Below, one piece after another: positions 21,404 to 28,788 of a stretch of DNA of 28,788 bases. The first letter of the stretch is position 1; every line of letters starts with the position of its first letter. Origin of the DNA: JAAFHS01 sp031396505 (GTDB lineage: Bacteria > Pseudomonadota > Alphaproteobacteria > Rhodobacterales > Rhodobacteraceae); assembly GCA_031396505.1 (NCBI GenBank), contig JANNKX010000239.1:1-28788 (forward strand), given 5' to 3'. The translations under genes were made by a program, and so were the position numbers. Under the pieces are notes generated by a model. The model had not been told where the DNA came from. It was given only the letters and a program-made list of their open reading frames with translations, and did no database searches.

Positions 21404-23221
21404 GTGGCAACACACAGATATCTGGCACGTCTGGCACAGCACATCGCGCTGTTCGCCACGATATGCAGCTTGTCTGCCGCAAATGCGCAGGATCGTATTG
21501 CCTTTTCCGTCAAGGATGACCCTGCGCCGCTGACTGATGACTTACGTGATGCGTCACTTTTGCTTGCGATTGCACCTGAAGAACGATCCGATCCTCAAGT
21601 TGTTCTCGCCGCCGCGCGCGGTGAATACAGTCGCCTGATCGGGGCCTTGTACGCCAAGGGGTATTACTCTCCCGTCATTGAAGTTCTGATCGACGGGCGC
21701 GAGGCAGCATCCATTGCCCCGCTTGATCTGCCGGCTCGTATCGCACAAGTCTCGGTCAGCATTGACCCTGGGCCCTTATTCCGCTTCTCCCGTGCAACAG
21801 TGGCCCCTCTTGCCCCCGAAACCGCCCTGCCAAACGGCTTTTCTGCGGGCGAAATTGCCGCAAGCGGACAAGTCCGTGCAGCCGTCGCTACGGCAGTTGA
21901 CGGCTGGCGCGCGATTGGCCATGCCAAAGCCATGCCTTCAGATCAGCGCGTCATCGCAGATCACATCGCCACAACTCTTTCCGCGGAAGTGGCAATCGAC
22001 CCAGGCCCGCGCTTGCGGTTTGGCACGCTGACAATTACGGGTCAGGACCGGATGCGCGAACGTCGCATCCGCAAGATTGCAGGCCTGCCAGAGGGTGAGG
22101 TTTACAGCCCCGAAGAGTTGCGCCTTGCCGCCGAACGCCTGCGCCGCACTGGCGTATTTCGGTCGGTCACTATGACCGAGGATGACACCATCACGTCCCC
22201 CGACCTGATCGGGATCACCGCCACCGTGGCCGAGGAAAAAACCCGCCGCTACAGTATTGGTGCTGAAATCGCCAGCCTTGAAGGCGTCACACTGTCGGGG
22301 TTCTGGTTGCATCGCAATCTGCTGGGCGGGGCCGAGCGATTCAAGATTGATGGCGAGATCGCCAATATCGGTGCACAAAATAGCGATGTCGATTACAGCC
22401 TTGGGGTCACTATTGACCGACCCGCCACGCTGACCCCCGACACGACACTGACCTTCAATACCCGCATCGCGCGGCTGGACGAAGAAGACTACCGCGCGGA
22501 TACCTTTACGATCGGGATCGGACTCACACAGATCATTTCGGAACAACTAACGGCACGGGTCGGATTGCAGTACGATTTTTCGGATGGCACTGATGCGGCC
22601 GGTGACTTTCGGTTTCGCAATCTGGGCTTGCCTATCGGCGCCACTTGGGACAGGCGCGATAGCAAGACCGATGCGACAAGCGGTTTCTACATTGATGCCG
22701 AAATCAAACCCTTTCTGGGCTTTGGCACCACGGATTCGGGCACGCGGCTGACCTTCGATGCCCGCGCCTATCGTGGCCTTGGCGAAAACAACCGTGTAGT
22801 GCTGGCAGGCCGTGTGCAGGGCGGCCTCATCACCGGATCGCGGCTTCTGGCCACGCCGCGCGACGATCTGTTCTATTCGGGGGGGGGTGGCACTGTGCGC
22901 GGGCAGCCCTACCAATCGCTGGGTGTGACGGCCAATGATGGCGGCACACCCGTTGAAACCGGTGGCACACGCTTTGTCGCGCTGTCGGCAGAAGTGCGCG
23001 CACGGGTGACCGACACCATCGGGATTGTTGGCTTTGTCGATACCGGCCATGTCAGCGACGGCGATTTTGGCAATCCGGGTGATGACTGGCACGCCGGTGC
23101 CGGGCTGGGCCTGCGTTACGCCACAGGATTTGGCCCCATCAGGTTTGATGTGGCAGCCCCTGTTGGCGGCACCACAGGCGACGGCGTGCAGTTCTACATC
23201 GGCATCGGGCAATCATTCTGA
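21404..23221 (+). CDS. tamA: Outer-membrane translocation and assembly module protein TamA
   Basis: 605 residues starting at GTG (21404), chosen because it directly precedes a signal peptide (cleavage after SAANA, residue 28) and has a G-rich site upstream. It is an Omp85-family protein. POTRA domains occupy about 30-280; the last, around FGTLTITGQDRMRERRI to RRTGVFRSVTM (206-257), is clearest. A 16-strand barrel follows from about 282, and VRGQPYQSLG (about 498) matches the conserved L6 (V/I)RG motif. The C-terminal residue is Phe, as expected for BamA recognition. With TamB it supports outer-membrane protein insertion and lipid transport across the envelope. Its TGA overlaps the tamB ATG by one base. 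Confidence 0.94.
   Translation: MATHRYLARLAQHIALFATICSLSAANAQDRIAFSVKDDPAPLTDDLRDASLLLAIAPEERSDPQVVLAAARGEYSRLIGALYAKGYYSPVIEVLIDGREAASIAPLDLPARIAQVSVSIDPGPLFRFSRATVAPLAPETALPNGFSAGEIAASGQVRAAVATAVDGWRAIGHAKAMPSDQRVIADHIATTLSAEVAIDPGPRLRFGTLTITGQDRMRERRIRKIAGLPEGEVYSPEELRLAAERLRRTGVFRSVTMTEDDTITSPDLIGITATVAEEKTRRYSIGAEIASLEGVTLSGFWLHRNLLGGAERFKIDGEIANIGAQNSDVDYSLGVTIDRPATLTPDTTLTFNTRIARLDEEDYRADTFTIGIGLTQIISEQLTARVGLQYDFSDGTDAAGDFRFRNLGLPIGATWDRRDSKTDATSGFYIDAEIKPFLGFGTTDSGTRLTFDARAYRGLGENNRVVLAGRVQGGLITGSRLLATPRDDLFYSGGGGTVRGQPYQSLGVTANDGGTPVETGGTRFVALSAEVRARVTDTIGIVGFVDTGHVSDGDFGNPGDDWHAGAGLGLRYATGFGPIRFDVAAPVGGTTGDGVQFYIGIGQSF
22879..22887 (+). repeat. G9 homopolymer within tamA
   Basis: Nine consecutive G encode part of the glycine run just before the VRG motif. 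The frame is open as given; a one-base change would truncate TamA before its last strands. Confidence 0.9.
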
Positions 23222-26200
23222 TGCGCCCGGGTCTTGCCATCAGCCTGCTCTGCGCCCTGCCCTTCGCGGCAATCGCGCAAGAGGATGACCGCGATTATCT
23301 GACGGCCTTTCTGGAGGACAACCTGTCGGGCGCGGGCAGGCAGGTCACCATCGTAGGCTTTGCCGGGGCTTTGTCATCGCAGGCATCCATCGAACGCCTG
23401 ATGATTGCCGACGATGACGGCGTCTGGATCACCCTGACCGGTGTCACGTTGGACTGGAGCAGGTCTGCTCTGCTATCGGGCGAATTGACCGTTGATCAGC
23501 TGACGGCCGACAGCATCATCATCGACCGGACGCCCACGATGGGCAACAGCGATATCCCCGCCCCAGAGGCGACGGCCTTTGCCCTGCCCGAATTGCCGGT
23601 ATCGGTGACCATCGGGCGCGTTGCAGCCGATGAAATCATCTTGGGCGAGGCCGTGTTTGGCCGGGCCGTGACAGGACGTCTTGAGGCATCTGGCACCCTG
23701 AATGCAGGCGATGGTGCCGCCGACCTTGTGTTGGAACGCACGGACGGCATCACCGGGCGCATTGTCGTTGCTGCAAGCTATTCTAACACCACCCGTGCCG
23801 TCGCGGTGGATATCCGTGCCGAAGAGGCCGCTGATGGCATTGCCGCAACGCTGCTGAACTTGCCGGGGCGGCCATCGGCGCGGCTGGAACTTGTGGGCAG
23901 CGGCACAATGGATGATTTTGCCGCGACACTCGATCTGCGCACCGACAATATCCCGCGTCTGGCGGGCCGCTTGACCATTGCCCAACAAGGCGATGGCGTA
24001 CAGGCTTTTGCCGCCGACCTGTCTGGTAATCCGGCACCGCTTTTCCTGCCGGAATACGCAACCTTCTTTGGCGACGATATTGCCGTACAACTACAAGGTT
24101 CTGCCGATGCGACAGGGCATGTCACGCTGCAAGATTTTGCCATGACCACGCGCGCGCTTGCCCTGAATGGCGATCTTGCCTTTGCTCCTGACGGGCTGCC
24201 GCTGCGGATCAATCTGACCGGCACGCTGGCATCATCCGACGGTGTTCCCGTACTGTTGCCAATATCGGGTGATGTGGAAACACGCGTTGACCGGGCGGCG
24301 ATTGCGCTGCGGTTTGACGCAGCCAGCGGCGATGGCTGGACCACCGATCTACAGATCGACGGTCTGGCGCGCAGTGATATCGCGATAGACCAGCTTGCGT
24401 TGACCGGATCGGGCCGAATTGCACGAAATGGAGGCGCACGTAGTTTTGGCGCGACCTTTGATTATGCGGCCAGCGGCATGCGGCCCACCGACCCGGCGCT
24501 GGCAAAAGCGCTTGGCCCTGCGGTATCCGGGCAGGCCATCGTGGATTGGAACGACGGCGAGCCAACAGTTTCTATCTCAAAGTTGACAATTGCAGGGCTG
24601 GGCTATTCCGCGGATGCCAAGCTGGAGGTTGCAGGCATCACAACCGGGCTTGCTACATCTGGGTGGGTGATGCTGCGCAGCAGTGATATTTCAACTCTGT
24701 CCGGCCTTGTCGGCCAACCCCTGCGCGGCGCGGGTAATGTGATGGTCAGGGGTAAGTTTACCCCGCTGGGCGGTGCCTTTGATGGTACGACCCGATTTGT
24801 CGGCACTAATCTTGGGATCGGCATTGCCGAGGTTGACCGGCTGCTGCGCGGCACGTCAATTGTCGCGGCAGACGTTTTGCGCGACGAGGCCGGGCTAATG
24901 CTGCGCGATGTAACGGTGCAGGCGGCATCATTGACCGCAACGATGTCGGGCCGCGTTGCAACGGATGACAGTGATCTGCGCGCGACACTGGCGTTTCGCG
25001 ATCTGGGCGCACTGGGTGATGCCTATGGCGGCAGCCTGAACGCTGATGCGACCTTTGCGGGCAGCATCGCGGCGGGCCGGCTAACGCTTGACGGCACTGG
25101 TCAAAGCATCGTTGTCGGGGTTCCGGCGGTGGATAATCTGCTGCGTGGAGCGTCAAAGATTGCTGTCGTGGGCGATCTGCGCGATGGCGGTTTTGATCTT
25201 TTTGATTTGCGCATCAACGCCACCAATCTGGTGGCCAGCGCTGCGGGACGGATCGACCCGGCAGGGCATGACCTGAAAGCTGATTTGCAGTTCGCTGACC
25301 TGGCCGTGCTTGGTGCCGGTTTCGGCGGCGGGCTGACCACGGCGGCAACCTTTGTGGGCACGCTGGACAAGGGCCAGATCACAATCGACGGCCAGACACG
25401 CAACATCACTGTCGGGCAGACCGAGGCGGACCGCCTGCTGGCCGGAACAAGTACGATTTCGGCGGCATTGCAGGTGACCGACGGCCTGGTGCAAATCGAA
25501 CGGGCCCGCGTGCAGAACCCGCAGATCACGGGAACCGCCACAGGCACGGTGACGGGGGCGGCGCGTGATGTCGCGGTGGATGTGCGGCTGGCCAATCTGG
25601 CACTGCTGTTGCCAGAATTTGCGGGGCCCGTGACAGTGATGGGTACCATCGCACAATCCACCGCCGCAACGCGGCTTGACCTGCGCGCCCAGGGGCCGGG
25701 GGGAATTGCGGCCACAATCACCGGGCAGGTGGACCCGGACTATCGCCGCGCCAATCTGGCAATTGCCGGGCAGGCGCAGGCGGGGTTGTTGAACGGGTTC
25801 ATCAACCCTGGCAACCTGTCAGGCAATTTGGGATTTGATGTTGCGGTGAACGGGCCATTGCAGCTGTCATCGGTATCGGGGCAGGTCACCTTGGGTGAGG
25901 GGCGATATGCGTCCCCCGATCTTCCGTTCAGGCTGGACGGGGTGGTGGGCACAGCGCGGCTGGCGGGCGGGCGGGCCGACATCGATGCGCGCGGCAGCCT
26001 TTCGACGGGCGGGCAGATGACCGTACAGGGCGCGGTTGGTACGTCGGCACCCTACCTTGCGGATTTGAAGATCGTTCTCGCCGGGTTCGTTCTGCGCGAC
26101 CCGCAACTGTATGAAACACGCGGCAATGCCGAAATTTCGGTGAACGGGCCACTGAACGGCGGAGCGGTCATCGGGGGGCGTGTGGCGCTGATTGAAACGG

Positions 26201-27051
26201 AAATCAGGGTGCCATCAGGCGGATTTTCCGCATCGGGCGATCTGCCGGGGCTTACGCATGTGAACGAACCGGGAGATGTGCGCCAAACGCGTGCGTTTGC
26301 GGGGTTGTTGGGGGATGGCGCGGGCGGTGGAACGGGTGGCGGTGGCGGCGGCCGCACGTTTGCAGTGGACCTAGAGATTTCGGCACCGAACCGGGTTTTC
26401 ATCCGGGGGCGCGGATTGGACGCGGAACTGGGCGGCACGCTGCGATTGGCAGGCAGCACGGCGAACCTGATCCCGTCGGGCGCATTTGAATTGATCCGGG
26501 GGCGGCTGGATATCTTGGGCAAGCGCCTGACCCTGAGCGAGGCGACCTTGCGGCTGGAGGGGAATTTCGTGCCCTACGTGCGGATTTTGGCGTCCAACGA
26601 GAGCGATGGCATCACAAGTTCCGTGCTGATTGCCGGGACGGTGGACGCACCCGATGTCAGCTTTGTGTCAAACCCGGAACTGCCCGAGGAGGAAGTATTG
26701 TCACGGCTGCTGTTCGGGCGCGGTCTTGATACGCTATCGGCGTTTCAGGCGGTGCAGCTGGCGGGTGCTGTGCAAACACTGGCCGGGCGTGGTGGCGAGG
26801 GGTTGGTTGCCAAACTGCGCAAGGGATTTGGGCTGGACGATCTGGACATTTCAACCGCCGAAGATGGCACGGCAAGCCTGACCGCGGGCAAATACATCTC
26901 GCGCAATACCTACACCGAGGTTGAAGTGGACCAGCAGGGCCAAAGTTCAATCAGCCTGAACCTGGATGTCACCGACAACCTGACCCTGCGCGGGCAGGTG
27001 GACAGTGAGGGTGACACCGGGATCGGGATTTTTCTGGAGAAAGACTACTGA
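23221..27051 (+). CDS. tamB: Translocation and assembly module protein TamB
   Basis: 1276 residues. The N-terminus is a hydrophobic signal or anchor (residues 1-19, ending AIAQED), then a long, almost entirely beta-strand body as expected for the lipid-conducting beta-taco. The C-terminal TamB/DUF490 domain (about 880-1276) includes GAFELIRGRLDILGKRLTLS, LPEEEVLSRLLFGR and the terminal GQVDSEGDTGIGIFLEKDY, all strongly conserved; it docks on TamA. Three exact 99-residue repeats begin near 537, 636 and 735. A glycine-rich stretch lies near 1033-1046. It bridges the inner membrane and periplasm to TamA. The ATG overlaps the tamA TGA, so the two are co-translated. Confidence 0.95.
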   Translation: MRPGLAISLLCALPFAAIAQEDDRDYLTAFLEDNLSGAGRQVTIVGFAGALSSQASIERLMIADDDGVWITLTGVTLDWSRSALLSGELTVDQLTADSIIIDRTPTMGNSDIPAPEATAFALPELPVSVTIGRVAADEIILGEAVFGRAVTGRLEASGTLNAGDGAADLVLERTDGITGRIVVAASYSNTTRAVAVDIRAEEAADGIAATLLNLPGRPSARLELVGSGTMDDFAATLDLRTDNIPRLAGRLTIAQQGDGVQAFAADLSGNPAPLFLPEYATFFGDDIAVQLQGSADATGHVTLQDFAMTTRALALNGDLAFAPDGLPLRINLTGTLASSDGVPVLLPISGDVETRVDRAAIALRFDAASGDGWTTDLQIDGLARSDIAIDQLALTGSGRIARNGGARSFGATFDYAASGMRPTDPALAKALGPAVSGQAIVDWNDGEPTVSISKLTIAGLGYSADAKLEVAGITTGLATSGWVMLRSSDISTLSGLVGQPLRGAGNVMVRGKFTPLGGAFDGTTRFVGTNLGIGIAEVDRLLRGTSIVAADVLRDEAGLMLRDVTVQAASLTATMSGRVATDDSDLRATLAFRDLGALGDAYGGSLNADATFAGSIAAGRLTLDGTGQSIVVGVPAVDNLLRGASKIAVVGDLRDGGFDLFDLRINATNLVASAAGRIDPAGHDLKADLQFADLAVLGAGFGGGLTTAATFVGTLDKGQITIDGQTRNITVGQTEADRLLAGTSTISAALQVTDGLVQIERARVQNPQITGTATGTVTGAARDVAVDVRLANLALLLPEFAGPVTVMGTIAQSTAATRLDLRAQGPGGIAATITGQVDPDYRRANLAIAGQAQAGLLNGFINPGNLSGNLGFDVAVNGPLQLSSVSGQVTLGEGRYASPDLPFRLDGVVGTARLAGGRADIDARGSLSTGGQMTVQGAVGTSAPYLADLKIVLAGFVLRDPQLYETRGNAEISVNGPLNGGAVIGGRVALIETEIRVPSGGFSASGDLPGLTHVNEPGDVRQTRAFAGLLGDGAGGGTGGGGGGRTFAVDLEISAPNRVFIRGRGLDAELGGTLRLAGSTANLIPSGAFELIRGRLDILGKRLTLSEATLRLEGNFVPYVRILASNESDGITSSVLIAGTVDAPDVSFVSNPELPEEEVLSRLLFGRGLDTLSAFQAVQLAGAVQTLAGRGGEGLVAKLRKGFGLDDLDISTAEDGTASLTAGKYISRNTYTEVEVDQQGQSSISLNLDVTDNLTLRGQVDSEGDTGIGIFLEKDY
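24829..25719 (+). repeat. Three tandem 297-bp (99-residue) repeats in tamB
   Basis: The markers AEVDRLLRGTS, PAVDNLLRGAS and TEADRLLAGTS recur at codons starting 24829, 25126 and 25423, exactly 297 bp apart. The surrounding pattern (DL.A.L.F.DL..LG...GG.L...ATF.G) also recurs in step. The repeats are diverged in DNA but obvious in protein. Confidence 0.85.
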
Positions 27052-27161
27052 AGCGGGCAAAAGTTGACGGCTGTCAATTTTACAGTTTTCCCTTTATAAT
27101 TAACGATCCGACCCCTTTTTTTATCACGATATTAACGCTTTGGAAAGGTTTTGGCAGCGTA
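27052..27161. other. AT-rich convergent spacer between tamB and yihY
   Basis: 110 bp, much more AT-rich than its surroundings. It contains the hairpin at 27060-27081, a consensus TATAAT, a T7 tract near 27114-27121 and a weak ACGCT/AGCGT repeat. No ORF or RNA gene is recognised. It probably serves as a bidirectional transcription end. Confidence 0.5.
27060..27081 (+). terminator. Weak bidirectional terminator after tamB
   Basis: A nine-pair stem, AAAG-TTGAC with GTCAA-TTTT (one G-U pair, loop GGCT), lies nine bases after the tamB stop, followed by U-rich sequence. The stem is AT-rich and so weak, but it is the only candidate. Confidence 0.4.
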
Positions 27162-28028
27162 TCAGCGCCCGGTTTTGCCTGCGGCGCGTTCGGCGTCATA
27201 GGCGGCCCCCAGCAACACGGCATAGGCCGACAGGTAGAACCACATCAGCAGCGCCGCAATCGCCCCGATCGAGCCGTAAACCTGATTGTAGGTATTGAAG
27301 TTTGCCAGGTACAGAACGAACCCGCGCGACACGAGCGCCCACAGGATCAGCGCGATGAACAACCCCCGCGTAAAGATACGCGGGGCGCGGCTGCCGTTGG
27401 GGCCAAGGTGATAGATTGCGGCAATTGCAAGGGTGACAAAGGCAAGGCTGAGGCCAAGATTGACCATTTCCAGCAAAAGGGCGGTGCCCGTGCCGATCGG
27501 CAGGAACCGCGCCAACAGTGGGCCGATCACGGCGGCAAACATCGCCATCAACACCAGCGTCACCAGCACCAATGTCAGCACGACCGCACGCAACTGATGC
27601 CAGAACCCATCGCGGTTGGGCAAATGGTGGATGGCGTTCATGCCACGGATCAGGGCCGCCACCCCGGCGCGCGCAGACCACAGCGCAAACAGCAGCGATA
27701 ACAGGCTGGAAATGCCAAGTTGACCGGAATTGGTGGCAATCAGTGCCTCTACCTGCCCGGAAAGAACGGCGAAGGCGTCAACCGGCAGAAACTGGCGCAG
27801 GGGTTCGATCTGATCGCGCAGCACGGCGGGATCGGCGGCAAAACCCCAAAGCGCGATGATGGCGGCGATGGCAGGAAAGATCGCGAGAAAGCCAAAGAAG
27901 GCGACGCCCGCAGCAATAAGGCCAAGTTCGGCCCGATCGGTGCGCGCCCACAGGGCCATGAGAAAGCGCCAGATCTGCCGCAGCACGACAAGGGGGCGCA
28001 AAAAGAAGGACGCGTAGCGGTGTTGCAT
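27162..28028 (-). CDS. YihY/BrkB-family inner membrane protein
   Basis: 288 residues with six hydrophobic segments at roughly 34-62, 103-120, 147-172, 183-208, 220-240 and 250-276. The family pattern GVAFFGFLAIFPAIAAIIALWGF (from about 41), LWSARAGVAALIRGMNAIHH (from about 116) and the last helix LMWFYLSAYAVLLGAAYDAE identify the YihY/virulence factor BrkB family. The molecular function is unsettled; it was once misread as RNase BN. The start is uncertain because the ATG at 28028 lacks a clear ribosome binding site and Met24 is an alternative. It lies 142 bp downstream of marR, with no strong terminator in between. Confidence 0.88.
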   Translation of the reverse strand: MQHRYASFFLRPLVVLRQIWRFLMALWARTDRAELGLIAAGVAFFGFLAIFPAIAAIIALWGFAADPAVLRDQIEPLRQFLPVDAFAVLSGQVEALIATNSGQLGISSLLSLLFALWSARAGVAALIRGMNAIHHLPNRDGFWHQLRAVVLTLVLVTLVLMAMFAAVIGPLLARFLPIGTGTALLLEMVNLGLSLAFVTLAIAAIYHLGPNGSRAPRIFTRGLFIALILWALVSRGFVLYLANFNTYNQVYGSIGAIAALLMWFYLSAYAVLLGAAYDAERAAGKTGR

Positions 28029-28170
28029 GACGGGACGCTAACGAAAAGTGGCACGGAAAAACACCGGTAAAAGCGTGGTGGGATAAGGAAATGGCCTGAC
28101 GCGCTGTTGCCCCTTTCCCGTGTTTTGGCGGGAGGGTCGGGGATGCCCGCTGTCGCGATTGGAATACGCG

Positions 28171-28611
28171 CTAATCCTCTTCCAGCCGGGTGCGCATTTC
28201 GCGCAGCACCGGCAGGACGGCGCGCACACGTTCGGCCCCCAGCGCCTGCACCACATCGCCGATCAGGGGCGCGATCACGGCCACGGCGGCATCGCGCGCG
28301 GCACGGCCAGACGGGCTGATTGATACAAACTTGCGCCGGGCATCGTCCCAGTCGGGGCGGATATGCACATGACCTGCCCATTCGAGTTTGGTCAGCGTAT
28401 TGGTCATCGCCCCACGCGTGACATGGAACGCTTTGGCCAACTGCGCTGGCGTGCGTTCGTCGGCCACCCGCGTCAGATGGTTCAGCACGCCGAAATGCGA
28501 CAGTTCCATCCCTTTTGGCAGGGCTTTGGAGATGCGGTTGCGGGCAAGCTGATCTGCCATGAACAGCTCGCCGAACAGGGCGACGGCAATATCTTCGGTC
28601 TTGTCGTTCAT
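28171..28611 (-). CDS. MarR-family transcriptional regulator
   Basis: 146 residues, the standard MarR size. N- and C-terminal helices for dimerisation flank a winged HTH at about 52-100: TPAQLAKAFHVTRGAMTNTL as the helix-turn-helix and DWDDARRKFVSISPSG as the wing with the conserved DxRxxxV/ISxxG pattern. The ATG overlaps the TGA of the upstream carbon-nitrogen hydrolase gene as ATGA, so the two are translationally coupled. The regulator may control its own operon; ligand and targets are unknown. Confidence 0.9.
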   Translation of the reverse strand: MNDKTEDIAVALFGELFMADQLARNRISKALPKGMELSHFGVLNHLTRVADERTPAQLAKAFHVTRGAMTNTLTKLEWAGHVHIRPDWDDARRKFVSISPSGRAARDAAVAVIAPLIGDVVQALGAERVRAVLPVLREMRTRLEED

Positions 28612-28788
28612 GGCCCGTCAAACGCCCGGTCATGGGTCAGCGACGGGATACGGTGGCGGGCGGCGGCGACCTGCGCCAGATCGAGATCGGCCAGCAGAAC
28701 ACCGGGTTCCGTGCCAGCATCGGCCAGCACGTCGCCCCATGGGGCCACGATCAGGCTGTGGCCATGGGTGCGGCGACCCTTGCCGTGG
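28608..28788 (-). CDS. Carbon-nitrogen hydrolase (nitrilase superfamily), C-terminal part
   Basis: Partial: only the last 59 complete codons are in the window and the 5' end lies beyond 28788. The visible protein contains GRRTHGHSLIVAPWGDVLAD, then GTEPGVLLADLDLAQV and RIPSLTHDRAFDGP at the end. The GHSxIVxPWGxVLA block is the standard C-terminal signature of Nit2-like/omega-amidase-type hydrolases. The catalytic Glu-Lys-Cys residues are upstream and cannot be checked. Its TGA overlaps marR. Confidence 0.85.
   Translation of the reverse strand, partial: HGKGRRTHGHSLIVAPWGDVLADAGTEPGVLLADLDLAQVAAARHRIPSLTHDRAFDGP

Noticed and set aside
24829..25719. Mobile element or CRISPR explanation for the 297-bp periodicity
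   Set aside because: The repeats are protein-coding, diverged at DNA level, in frame and within the conserved TamB architecture; there are no short identical repeats with unique spacers.
23496..26522. Minus-strand frames of 150-205 codons opposite tamB
   Set aside because: Complement-frame artefacts of a GC-rich repetitive gene; none has a start context or recognisable domain.

Overview
The window reads as a chromosomal segment of an alphaproteobacterium, most likely a Rhodobacterales/Roseobacter-group member. This is inferred from the GC-rich coding sequence, tightly packed ATGA/TGATG gene junctions, an alphaproteobacterial-style xylose ABC operon (xylF-H-G-B-A with a half-size XylG and a ROK repressor), the short-signal TamB, and Roseobacter-like YihY, MarR and carbon-nitrogen hydrolase proteins. 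No tRNA, rRNA, IS element, integrase or CRISPR array was seen.

Positions 28-12555, all on the minus strand, hold a type VI secretion system (T6SS) operon. In transcription order it is tagH (FHA) - tssA - tssB - tssC - hcp - tssE - tssF - tssG - tssH (clpV) - a small serine hydrolase. It encodes the sheath (TssB/C), inner tube (Hcp), baseplate (TssE/F/G), sheath cap (TssA), sheath-recycling ATPase (ClpV), an FHA regulatory scaffold, and a lipase-like protein with a visible Ser-Asp-His set that is a plausible effector. The membrane complex (TssJ/K/L/M), VgrG and PAAR are absent here and probably lie beyond the left edge or elsewhere. A strong stem-loop follows hcp and may set hcp expression above the downstream baseplate genes.

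Positions 12709-19827 (minus) are a D-xylose operon: xylF (binding protein), xylH (permease), xylG (ATPase), xylB (xylulokinase), xylA (isomerase) and a YghZ/Gpr-type aldo/keto reductase. xylR, a ROK-family repressor, is divergent from it at 20041-21318. The 213-bp xylF-xylR intergenic region carries back-to-back promoter-like elements, a perfect 19-bp palindrome that is a candidate XylR operator, and two leader hairpins before the xylF ribosome binding site. A hairpin follows xylF. No terminator is evident between the xylose operon and the co-directional T6SS operon.

Positions 21404-27051 (plus) encode TamA and TamB, the outer-membrane/periplasm translocation and assembly module, overlapping by one base. 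Beyond a short AT-rich convergent spacer lie, on the minus strand, a YihY/BrkB membrane protein, a MarR regulator, and the 3' end of a carbon-nitrogen hydrolase (nitrilase superfamily) gene overlapping marR.

The less routine observations are: an exact 18-bp tandem duplication in the first ATPase domain of ClpV; two tandem C-terminal 'EPxS' modules in TssA; a five-codon leader ORF coupled to tagH; the lipase-like protein ending the T6SS operon; three exact 99-residue repeats in TamB; and hairpins and palindromes at expression-control points. I found no clearly undescribed multi-gene system. The best candidate for new biology is the small DUF2235-like hydrolase of the T6SS operon.
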